Both the position numbers and the translations under genes were made by a program. Positions 46,780 to 57,112 of a DNA stretch of 64,000 nucleotides are shown one piece after another (position 1 is the first letter of the stretch; each line of letters opens with the position of its first letter). The stretch lies in the NCBI GenBank assembly GCA_020205615.1, contig CM035152.1, forward strand, positions 150,030,166-150,094,165, written 5' to 3'. The DNA comes from Panax quinquefolius. Lineage: Eukaryota; Streptophyta; Magnoliopsida; Apiales; Araliaceae. A model generated the notes under the pieces. That model was given only the letters and a program-made list of their open reading frames with translations. It did no database searches and had not been told where the DNA came from.

Positions 46780-47215
46780 AATAAATTCATCTTTGCACCA
46801 CGGGCCAAAGATATTCATCAATAGTTCATCTTTACACTACAAAGCTAAAGATATTCAACAACAACAGTCATCTTTGCATTACGAGCCAAAGATATTCATC
46901 AATAATTCATCTTTGCACTACAAAGTTAAAGATATTCAACAACAGTCATCTTTGCATTACGAGCCAAAGATATTCATCAATAATTCATCTTTTCACTACA
47001 AAGCAAAGATATTCAACAACAGTCATCTTTGCATTACAAGCGAAAGATATTCATCAATAATTCATCTTTTGCACTTCTAAGCAAAGATATTCAACAACAG
47101 TCATCTTTGCATTACAAGCCAAAGATATTCATCAATAATTCATCTTTGCACTACTGGCAAAGATATTCAACAACAAGTCATCTTTGCATTACAAGCCAAA
47201 GATATTCATATATCA
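46780..47215. repeat. Hairpin minisatellite in the LTR (left copy)
   Basis: About eleven tandem units of 36-40 bp of the type ATCTTTGCA..ACgAGCCAAAGATATTCATCAATAATTC. Each unit contains a short inverted repeat (ATCTTTG ... CAAAGAT) around a roughly 10-nt loop. Single copies of the same module occur in every Tekay-like LTR of the window. Confidence 0.9.
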
Positions 47216-48513
47216 ACGAAATACATAATCATTTCGAAGTTATATAACAATAATTATAACCATGTTGATCAATTCACCTTTGCACTTAAGCTAAAATATT
47301 CAATTGTAAATTCAATGGTCATGATCATACCAATCGAACAATTCAACTTTTGCACTCATCGCCAAAGAGAACCTATGGTCACGATCATACCAATAATCTA
47401 CCCATCTTTACACTCAAGTCAAAGAGAAATATCATCATTAGGGTTATAAGAATGTTATATAAAATAATATAATCAAAACATGGTTTTAATTTCAAGAGTA
47501 AGATTCATAAATCAACGATAATTTGGTCGGGAGAAGAAACCAATTTGTTGTGAATAGTACCCGTGATTCGTCACATAGTCCCGTATCGTGCGTATAAGAA
47601 CCTCGACACGAAAAGATAAAGTTTCATAATAAAATTCATATCCATATTTATAACACCTTAATCCAAATGTTATAAATCACTTAGAAATCTCATAATCTAA
47701 TATTATTAATATTATAATAATATTTTAATCATTTCTCAAACTTATAAACAATTTAATTAAATTGTTTACACTTTACTAATTAATGCATTTAATCATCATA
47801 AAATGCCAAACTCATAAAATTTTATCACCAATAACTAAAACCCTCATCAAAAATCAGATATACCTCATATATGATTCTCAAACCATAAAATCATATTTTC
47901 TAATTTTCTTACTTCACATAACATATTTAATTCATTTGCTCATAACTAGAACATTTTCATGAAAAATACCAAATCAGTTCTAAAAATATTTCTTTTCTGG
48001 GATTTAGCATAAAATAGTCCCATATTGAACATATATTTTTCTCGAAATTTTAAAAATTCATTTACTATTTTTCATATGGCCAAAACCACCGAATATTTAA
48101 ACATTTATCATAAATTGTACTTTTATCCAAAAATTTCAAAATTCACAGAGTACACTGATATTATATAGATGTACTCTCAATAAAAATTTCATCAATTTTG
48201 GAGTTAACCGCAAGGAGTTATAAATAGTTACTTTTAAAATTGTCTTTTCTCATAAAATCCATAACTCCTAATCTATACATCCAAAAATACCTCAAAATAA
48301 TCATAGTGGTGTAAAATTTAAGAATGATCAAAACATGGATACAATCAAAGCTAGTATCCAGAATAGATATTTTAGACGAAAAGAAAAATTTTCATTTTTC
48401 TATTGAATAAAGGCCGTATTCGTGAATAGTCAGATATCGTGAATAATGTCGTATACATGAATAGTAACTCAGACACCAAAAGATAGAAATTCCACAAAAA
48501 AACATTTTCACGC

Positions 48514-48612
48514 TTATGAATAGTACTTGTGAATAGTAACTTGTGAATAAGAACTCATGAATAGTAACTCGTGAATAGTAACTCATGAATAGTAACCCAT
48601 GAATAGTAAACC
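48514..48612. repeat. GTGAATAGTAAC minisatellite (left copy)
   Basis: Six or seven units of about 15 bp (CTCRTGAATAGTAAC), downstream of the LTR TATA box on the minus strand, therefore in the transcribed R/U5 region. Confidence 0.85.
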
Positions 48613-50110
48613 CGACATGAAAAAGTTCCAAATTTGATAAAACTTCAGATCAACATTTCAAAGATAATGATATTGAAGAAATAATATCATTACTGAAAAA
48701 ATAATATCCCTTACTATCCTTACCTCAAAGAATCAAGACTTGATTTGGAATAACGAATCGAACTTGCACCGTAGTATAGCAATACTCAAAGTATACTCAA
48801 AATACTCACAAGAATACGCTCAAAATATCGAGAGAGAAATAGAGAAAACTTTGTTTACGGTGTGATTTTCAATTCTAACTTAGCCCTCTATTTATAGGAA
48901 AATGTTAGCCGTACCAAGCGGACTTGACTTGCTTTACGATGGCTTTACCTGCTACTATTGCCACCCACCACATTTGAAATAAAATTCAGCACATTTTTCA
49001 CCAACCACAAGTGGGGCCCACTCAATTCTAGAATTTTCCACCAAAATCATTTATAACCTAATTTACGAATCACCACCTCTTAAAATTCATAATAAATTAT
49101 ACGCTCATTTTAACGGTTCAAAATTTGTGGACATATACTCAACTTATGTATGTATAACATATCCAAAAATTACAACGATCCAACGGTCGGATTAAAAATT
49201 ATAACTCACGCAATATATCGTAAAAATCTTGATTTAATTTTTAATACCTCCATTCAAACAAAATTATTGATAAAACACCTCAACATTAAATCATTCAATT
49301 ATAACCACATAAAACAAATAAATCCATCATTTATAAATATTTTCTTATCATATAAATCAATAATTAATTATTCACAAATAATATTACGTAATCACAATTA
49401 TGATGACCAGTAGTTCCTCGAGGAAGGGGGGCTTTCCGATAAGGATTTCTCCTTCTTGGTGCGCAATTAGGTGACCAAACCTCTCCTCGATGTAACTTTC
49501 TAGACATTGCCAATAATGCTATCTAATAATATTATTCAAATAATATGAATTATTGATCGATAATGGAGATAATATGCGGTGATAATTATTGAACAACAAT
49601 AATATAAAATATCAACGCAAAGAATTATTGAATCAATAAAATAAAATATTAAACAAGAATCTCTGTGAAAATTATTGAGTAGTGCCTTCTTCACGTAAGG
49701 ATCAATAATTCAACAATACTGCGCAATACTGCAAATGCCTCTTCGTGCGACCACGCCGACATCGTATTTTAACCAACGGGTATTCCAATGATCTTAACAG
49801 GTAATAACTACGCCAAGTATTTTTAACCAACTTATATTTGTCGTTTTCTTCATCCAATCGCTTTCACATGGGGTCACACATGGTCACTGCTGGCCAGCAT
49901 TTAAATATTCCCAAAGCGATTTAATATTCCACGACCAAACGAATATTCCCCAAACAACAATGAATATTTTATAACCACTTGCTTATTTGAAATATTTGCG
50001 TATTTTACCCCTAACTATCCACATTAATCAAATCAACCCTTACTATTTCAAAATAATAAATAAAGGAAAATCCTTTTTTAAAAAAAAAATAATAATTTTG
50101 GGGTCTTACA

Positions 50111-50443
50111 ACCTCCCCTCCTTATGAAATTTCGTCCCCGAAATTTACGTACCTGGTATTTCAAAGAGTTGAGAATACCTTGCTTTCATTTCAGATTTCA
50201 TCTTTCCTGTCATCATGATTTCTCCATTGCTCATCTCCTGTATTTCAAATATCATTCTAGAATACAACTTCAAAACAAGGGTTAATTTAACAAATTAACA
50301 TATCACATAATATCCCGATATTATGACTGACCAACAAATAAGCTTAGGTAGGACACACTAGCAAAGGATTTACTCGTCTCTCCCCTCCTAGTTCTATTCC
50401 CCGATCTCCGCCAGAGATCATATCCCTAAGCTCTGATACCAAA
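50111..50443 (-). other. Minimal interior of the non-autonomous element
   Basis: On the minus strand: primer site (50429-50441), then a leader almost base-for-base like 44690-44808, a block resembling 5585-5640 of the tandem Tekay unit, the last bases of pol (matching 38990-39070), and the polypurine tract AAGGAGGGGAGGT (50111-50123). It contains only cis-acting sequences. Confidence 0.85.
50429..50441 (-). other. Primer-binding site, initiator-Met tRNA
   Basis: TGGTATCAGAGCT on the minus strand, 2 bases from the LTR end; exact complement of the plant initiator-Met tRNA 3' end. Confidence 0.9.
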
Positions 50444-50616
50444 TGTAACGACCCCAAAATAGGTCCATTCCATCCAACCCATTCTGAGTCGCCAAATATA
50501 TGGTACGGAAAACAACTACAACTTTATTACAACAATTGTTGTGCAAAATACAACAACACATATGTTGTGAGTTTAGAAACAAATATATACCAACTGTAGC
50601 ACGTCACAATGACACC

Positions 50617-50985
50617 TTACATAAAGGTATAGTCAAAAACTGTTTTAGAAATTAGAATCTTTGGGAAGTGCTCAAGAAAACCTTCGTACATGGGAGGCCA
50701 TGCTTTTAGGTTATGGTAGATATCATATGGCCACAGAATTATCCTTGGTTGACCCAATAGACCCCAAAGAAAAACGAGAAGATTACTATCGTATTCTTCC
50801 CAATGGTGAGTCTTCTCTTGACATATCATTATCTCCACTGTCTCTAATTGGGTATTATACTCCAAACAAACACCAAGATTATATAAGTAGTGCTTGTAAA
50901 TATACTCAGCAAGTGGATGAGCACAACCATGTCTTATGATAACACGAGTTTGTATGTCATTAGACATCTTGTATGATAGTGACAA
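50617..50985 (-). other. LTR-resident ORF, 122 codons (right copy)
   Basis: Same frame as 45890-46258, with Met/Val, Val/Ala and Lys/Glu changes. Intactness in both LTRs reflects recent common origin and is not by itself evidence of selection. Lying next to the primer site in the 5' LTR, it would be in the U5 part of any transcript. Confidence 0.35.
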
Positions 50986-51502
50986 AACACCCTTCCAAAG
51001 TTGGATTCACCTCACCCTCAACATCTATAGACCACCACTCTATTCCCTCGCTATCCCCCGCTCGACCTAGCTACACTTTTATTACACCGAAAGAATTGTA
51101 AAACAAAAGGGTGAAAGCACAACTAGCTCAAGAAAGAATATTATGACTAAAGATAAATAAATTATCAATAGTCTTCATCGATAATAAATCGTAGATTTAG
51201 AAACATATGGTAGATGATAAAACTTTTCAACCATAGTTGCGGTGAACGAAGCAATCCATTAAAAGAGTCAAATAGACTATAAAGTCTATTGTCTTCTCCA
51301 CGTTAAAAGTCCACCAATATTTTATCCTCAGTAACATCAATCAACAGCCCTTTCCACAATTATATGAATAACTCATAATCATAATTGTAATTCTAAATTC
51401 TCTTCGCATCCAAGACGAAGATAATTTTCATCACCGTCTTTACCCAAACATCAAATATCATGGTTATACCAAATCACGGTTCTGCTTCATAATCATACTA
51501 AT

Positions 51503-51935
51503 AAATTCATCTTTGCACTACGGACCAAAGATATTCATCAACAGCTCATCTTTACACTACAAAGCAAAGATATTCAACAACAGTCATCTTTGCATTACGA
51601 GCCAAAGATATTCATCAATAATTCATCTTTGCACTACTGAGTTAAAGATATTCAACAACGAAAGTCATCTTTGCATTACGAGCCAAAGATATTCATCAAT
51701 AATTCATCTTTGCACTACAAAGCAAAGATATTCAACAACAGTCATCTTTGCATTATAAGCCAAAGATATTCATCAATAATTCATCTTTTTTTCTGAAAAG
51801 CAAAGATATTCAACAACAGTCATCTTTGCATTACAAGCCAAAGATATTCATCAATAATTCATCTTTTTACTACAAAGCAAAGATATTCAACAACAAAAGT
51901 CATCTTTGCATTACAAGCCAAAGATATTCATATAT
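51503..51935. repeat. Hairpin minisatellite in the LTR (right copy)
   Basis: About eleven units, same structure as 46780-47215. Differences between the arrays concentrate at the position that reads CTACAGG(C)C in single-copy relatives. Confidence 0.9.
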
Positions 51936-53240
51936 CAACGAAATACATAATCATTTCAGAAGTTATATAACAATAATTATAACCATGTTGATCAATTCAC
52001 CTTTGCACTTAAGCTAAAAATATTCAATTATAAATTCAATGGTCATGATCATACCAGTCAACAATTCAACTTTTGCACTACTGGCCAAAGAGAACCTATG
52101 GTCACGATCATACCAATAATCTACCCATCTTTACACTCAAGTCAAAGAGAAATATCATCATTAGGTTATAAGAATGTTATATAAAATAATATAATCAAAA
52201 CATGGTTTTAATTTCAAGAGTAAGATTCATAAATCAACGATAATTTGGTCGGAGAAGAAACCAATTTGTTGTGAATAAGACCGTGTTAAATGCATAGTCC
52301 CGTATCGTGCGTAGTAACTCCTCGACACGAAAAGATAAAGTTTCATAATAAAATTCATATCCATATTTATAACACCTTAATCCAAATGTTATAAATCACT
52401 TAGAAATCTCATAATCTAATATTATTAATATTATAATAATATTTTAATCATTTCTCAAACTTATAAATAATTTAATTAAATTGTTTACACTTTACTAATT
52501 AATGCATTTAATCATCATAAAATGCCAAACTCATAAAATTTCATCACCAATAACTAAAACCCTCATCAAAAATCAGATATACCTCATATATGATTCTCAA
52601 ACCATAAAATCATATTTTCTAATTTTCTTACTTCACATAACATATTTAATTCATTTGCTCATAACTAGAACATTTTCATGAAAAAATACCAAATCAGTTC
52701 TAAAAATATTTCTTTTCCGGGATTTAGCATAAAATAGTCCCATATTGAACATATATTTTTCTCGAAATTTTAAAAATTCATTTACTATTTTTCATATGGC
52801 CAAAACCAATTTAATATTTAAACATTTATCATAAATTGTACTTTTATCCAAAAATTTCAAAATTCACAGTAGTACAATCGATATTATATAGATGTACTCT
52901 CAATAAAAATTTCATCAATTTTGGAGTTAACCGCAAGGAGTTATAAATAGTTACTTTTAAAATTGTCTTTTCTCATAAAATCCATAACTCCTAATCTATA
53001 CATCCAAAATACCTCAAAATAATCATAGTGGTGTAAAATTCAGAATGATCAAAACATGGATACAATCAAAGCTAGTATCCGTAATAGATATTTTAGACGA
53101 AAAGAAAATTTTCATTTTTCTATTGAATAATCTTAGTGATTCGTGAATAGTCTTGAGTATCGTGAATAATTAGGTCGTATACATGAATAGTAACTCAAAC
53201 ACCAAAAGATAGAAATTCCACAAAAAACATTTTCACGCTT

Positions 53241-53337
53241 CATGAATAGTACTTGTGAATAGTAACTTGTGAATAAGAACTCATGAATAGTAACTCGTGA
53301 ATAAGAACTCATGAATAGTAACCCATGAATAGTAAAC
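53241..53337. repeat. GTGAATAGTAAC minisatellite (right copy)
   Basis: Same array as 48514-48612. Confidence 0.85.
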
Positions 53338-54859
53338 CCGACATGAAAAAGTTCCAAATTTGATAAAAACTTCGGATCAACATTTCAAAGATAATGATAT
53401 TGAAGAAATAATATCATTCTGAAAAAATAATATCCCTTACTATCCCTTACCTCAAAGAATCAATTTTTGATTTGGAATAACGCCGAATCGAACTTGCACC
53501 GTATAGCAATACTCAAAGTATACTCAAAATACTCACAAGAATACGCTCAAAATATCGAGAGAGAAATAGAGAAAACTTTGTTTACGGTGTGATTTTCAAT
53601 TCTAACTTAGCCCTCATTTTATAGGAAAATGTTAGCCCGTAAGCGAGCTTGACTTTCTTCTGCTACCGATGGCTTTACTCTTTACTATTGCCACCCACCA
53701 CATTTGAAATAAAATTCAGCACATTTTTCACCAACCACAAGTGGGGCCCACTCAATTCTAGAATTTTCCACCAAAATCATTTATAACCTAATTTACGAAT
53801 CACCACCTCTTAAAATTCATAATAAATTATACGCTCATTTTAATTCGTTCAAAATTTGTGGACATATACTCAACTTATGTATGTATAACATATCCAAAAA
53901 TTACAACGATCCAACGGTTTGGATTAAAAATTATAACTCACGCATATATATATCGTAAAAATAATCGATTTGATTTTTAATACCTCCATTCAAACAAAAT
54001 TACCGATAAAACACCTCAACATTAAATCATTCAATTATAACCACATAAAACAAATAAATCCATCATTTATAAATATTTTCTTATCATATAAATCAATAAT
54101 TAATTATTCACAAATAATATTACGTAATCACAATTATAATGACCAGCCGCTTCCTGGAAAGAGGGGCTTTCCGATAAGGATTTCTCTCCATCTTGCGCCA
54201 AGAATTAGGTGACCAAACCTCTCCTTGATGTAACTTTCTAGACATTGCCAATAATGCTATCTAATAATATTATTCAAATAATATGAATTATTGATCCGAT
54301 AATGGAGATAATGTGCGCGGTGATAATTATTGAACAACAATAATATAAAATATCAACGCAAAGAATTATTGAATCAATAAAATAAAATATTGAACAAGAA
54401 CTCTTGTGAAAATTATTGAGTAAAGCCTTCTTACGTAAGGATCAATAATTCAACAATACTGTAATGCAATACCGGTGTCTTCTTGTGCAACCACGCCAGA
54501 TTCTCGTATTTTAACCACCGGGTATTCCAACGGTCTTAACTGGTAATAACTACGCCTTATTTTTAACCAACTTATATTTTTCGCTTTCTTCATCCAATCG
54601 CTTTCCACATGGGGTCCACACATGGTCACGCTGTCGCGATCATTTAATATTCCCCGACAAAGATTTAATATTCCACGACCAAACGAATATTCCCCGACAA
54701 CAATGAATATTTTATAACCACTTGCTTATTTGATATATTTACAGTATTTTACCCCTAACTATCCACATTAATCAAATCAACCCTTACTATTTCAAAATAA
54801 TAAATAAAGGAAATTCCTTTTTAAAAAAATAAAATAAAATTTTGGGGTCTTACAGTAAC

Positions 54860-56361
54860 CATAATAAACAACTTGGACAAAGAAAAGAAAATTTAATTTT
54901 TATTCGAATAGTGTCGTATACGTGAATAGTAACCTCGACATAAAAAGATAGAAATTTCATAATAAAATTCATACCAATATTTTGGTATAATGATATTGAA
55001 AGAAATAACATCATTTACGAAGAAAATAACATCCCTTACCTTAAAAGAATAGTACTTCTAGCTGAAATATCGGATATAATATTGAAGGAAACTTGCACTG
55101 AATAGCAACACTCAAGATATCTAAATACTCACAAAAATACGCTCGATATTATATAGAGAGAAAACTTCTGACTCTAGTGTGATTTTCATTTCTAACTAAG
55201 CACCCTATTTATAAGAAAGTGGTAGCACACCACTTCTGACAAATTTTGCCTACGCACACTTTTCTCGTAGCACACCCATTTTGAAGCCAAACTTTTCAAA
55301 GCCAGAATTCTTACTCCACCAAAAAAAAATAAGTGGGGCCCACCCATGTTTTTTTTTAAAAATATTTATTTCTGAAACTTTAAGAATTCATAATAAATAG
55401 CCCTTTTATCAGAAAAATACGAATTTTATGTCCATTCTATATAAAATTTAATTCTCTACAACTTTGTAGAAGAAAGATTTTCCAAATTTCAAACAAAAAA
55501 TGACTGAAATCCATATACGGATGATTTTTAATACCTCCATTCTGACAAAATACTGATAAAATACCTCAGCATAATTGCTTCATTTATATCCACATAAAAT
55601 AAATATTTTCTTATCATATAAATCAATTATTAATTATTCACAAATAATATTGCAGAATCACAATAATGACAATCAAGTCGTTCCTAGGAAAGAAGGGGGC
55701 TTTCCGATAAGGATTCCTCCTTACTAGCGCGCAATTAGGTGACCAAACCCCTTTCCTAGACAGAACTTCCTTAGACATTGCCAATAATGATATCTAATAA
55801 TATTATTCAAATAATATAAATTATTGATCTGATAATAGAAAATACTATGCAGTGACAATTATTGAAACAATAATAATATAAAATATCAACGTAGCAATTA
55901 TTGAATTAATAACATAAAATATTAAACAATAATTACTGTAACAATTATTGAGTAGTGCCTTCTTACGTAAGAATCAATAATCCAAAATCTTGTAATACTG
56001 GTAATGCTTCTTGTGTGCGACCATGCGACATTCATCGCATTTTTTAACCACCCTAAGATTCTAACAAAGTTAATTGTAACAAACTGCGTCGTTATTTATA
56101 AAAAAACTCATACTTTTCATTTTTTTCATCTGAAAGTTTTTTGTTATGGGGCCCACAAATGGCTGCGCCGTCGTATGAATATTCCCCGACAACAAGAATA
56201 TTCCCCGACAACAATGAATATTTTATAACCACTTGGTTATTTTGCAAAATTTACACATTTCACCCATAACCAAAGCATTATATCAAATTAACACCTTATT
56301 ATTTCAAAATAATGAATAGAGGAAATTCAATTTTATTAACAAAATAATTTGGGGTCTTACA
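54860..56361 (-). repeat. 5' LTR of the Tekay element, proximal part
   Basis: Continuation of 44822-45716 after the nested insertion; matches 37415-38972. Minus-strand TATA at 55205-55214 (TTATAAATAG), GTGGGCCCCAC motif at about 55342-55352 and two GAATATTC motifs at 56177-56215. Confidence 0.9.
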
Positions 56362-57112
56362 ATAACTATTCGCTTAAAGGTTGTTTTATGATTAATTATT
56401 TCTTTTGCTACATTAACACACATGCACACACACCCCATACACACACTGTTTGCTGCCACGTTAAGGATTGAACCCTCGGCCTTATGGAAACCATGAGGCG
56501 AGTCATACCGCTGGACCAGATATCATGTGATAAATTTTATAATTAAATGGTAAAATCTATATTATCTGAAAAGTTGTTGATTGTTAAGGGGGATTACCCT
56601 TATTGTGGAATAAATATTATTTATTTAAATGAATTAAATGATTTAATTTATTTATTTAAATAGTATTACAAATTGTTTTAATTGATTTATTCTAAAAGCG
56701 GTATAATATGGAGAACCTAAAGGGTCACAATCAAAAAAAAAAAAAGTATTTATTTAAGAAGTGAATGATATAATCGTAATAATAAGTTAAGTATAGTTAG
56801 TTTATACTATGATGATAGAATAAATTAAATAACTTAATATTTAGTATTTAGTATTTTGGAAATACTAATTATAAATTAATAAGAGGAGTCTTCTTATTAT
56901 TATTGATATTATTATTATTATTATTTAATTCCTAAATAGTTTAGGAATTAATTAATAAGAGTATTCTCATAAAAGTTCTTAATTAGATTAGGAATAATAT
57001 AAAAACCCTATTTCTAAATAGTTTCGGAGAGTTGTCTACATCTATAAATAGGAGGAGTCTTATTATGGATTAATTAGGATGACGTACAGTTTTATTAAAC
57101 TTGGGAGAATAC
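56362..57112 (-). mobile_element. Copia-type LTR, copy B, part 2
   Basis: Resumes the inverted copy after the Tekay element. The reverse of 'aagactcctcttatttataa' (31880-31915) appears at 57035-57068 and the AT-rich centre matches 34890-35080. It contains a SINE at about 56380-56525. Broken again at 57112 by a solo LTR. Confidence 0.75.
56380..56525 (-). mobile_element. tRNA-derived SINE
   Basis: On the minus strand an A box TGGTCCAGCGG (56508-56518) and a B box GGTTCAATCC (56465-56474) lie about 34 bp apart. These are RNA polymerase III promoter boxes of tRNA origin, followed by a T/G-rich body (GTGTGTGTATGGGGTGTGTG) and an AT-rich tail. It is absent from copy A at the matching site, so it is an insertion. 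It does not fold as a complete tRNA. Ends are approximate. Confidence 0.7.

Larger units (their letters stand above)
45717..50110 (-). repeat. 3' LTR (left) of the non-autonomous element
   Basis: 4394 bp, almost twice the length of the host element's LTR. Extra content includes an ORF-bearing block (45890-46258), the hairpin minisatellite (46780-47215) and about 600 bp at 47640-48300. The TATA box on the minus strand is at 48888-48897. The GAATAGTAAC minisatellite is at 48514-48612. Confidence 0.9.
45717..54854 (-). mobile_element. Non-autonomous Tekay derivative: 4.4-kb LTRs, 333-bp interior
   Basis: 9138 bp flanked by perfect GTAAC duplications (45712-45716 and 54855-54859), inserted in the 5' LTR of the Tekay element. 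LTR copies 45717-50110 and 50444-54854 start TGTAACGA(T/C)CCC and end GGGGTCTTACA. The 333-bp interior keeps only a clean initiator-Met primer site, about 200 bp of leader nearly identical to that of the host element, a short 3' pol-end block, and a polypurine tract. No gag or pol remains, so it must have moved using proteins of a relative. The LTR copies are nearly identical apart from clustered differences at CAG/CTG sites, suggesting a young insertion. Confidence 0.9.
50444..54854 (-). repeat. 5' LTR (right) of the non-autonomous element
   Basis: 4411 bp, partner of 45717-50110. A TATA-like CTATAAAATG sits on the minus strand near 53615. Hairpin minisatellite at 51503-51935. Confidence 0.9.
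36529..56361 (-). mobile_element. Tekay/Del-like chromovirus, full element with two nested insertions
   Basis: Minus-strand element: 5' LTR on the right (44822-45716 plus 54860-56361), then primer site, gag, protease, RT, RNase H, integrase with chromodomain-like tail, polypurine tract, 3' LTR on the left (36529-38972). The LTRs are about 2.4 kb each once the nested element is removed. Inside are a solo copia-type LTR (40142-41618) and a large non-autonomous element (45717-54854). Flanks (AAAAT left, ATAAC right) show no clear target duplication. It splits copia-type copy B. The coding regions are mostly readable but carry stops, a frameshift and catalytic changes, so the element is inactive by itself. 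Confidence 0.9.

Noticed and set aside
46780..47215. Regular direct repeats that look like a CRISPR array
   Set aside because: Eukaryotic LTR context, no unique spacers, units differ only by mutation, and the same array is present in the partner LTR.
46793..47247. Repetitive plus-strand ORFs with HYKPKIFINNSS-like units
   Set aside because: They are translations of the hairpin minisatellite; frame and length follow the repeat unit.
49150..49413. 87-codon plus-strand ORF in the non-autonomous LTR
   Set aside because: AT-rich chance frame in U3; the corresponding frame in the other LTR is shortened by small changes.
36529..56361. Perfect target duplication for the outer Tekay element
   Set aside because: Flanks AAAAT and ATAAC do not match; continuity of the copia-type copy across the insertion supports the boundaries instead.
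56460..56520. A functional tRNA gene on the minus strand
   Set aside because: A and B boxes are present, but there is no full cloverleaf or acceptor stem, and a long non-tRNA tail follows; it fits a SINE.
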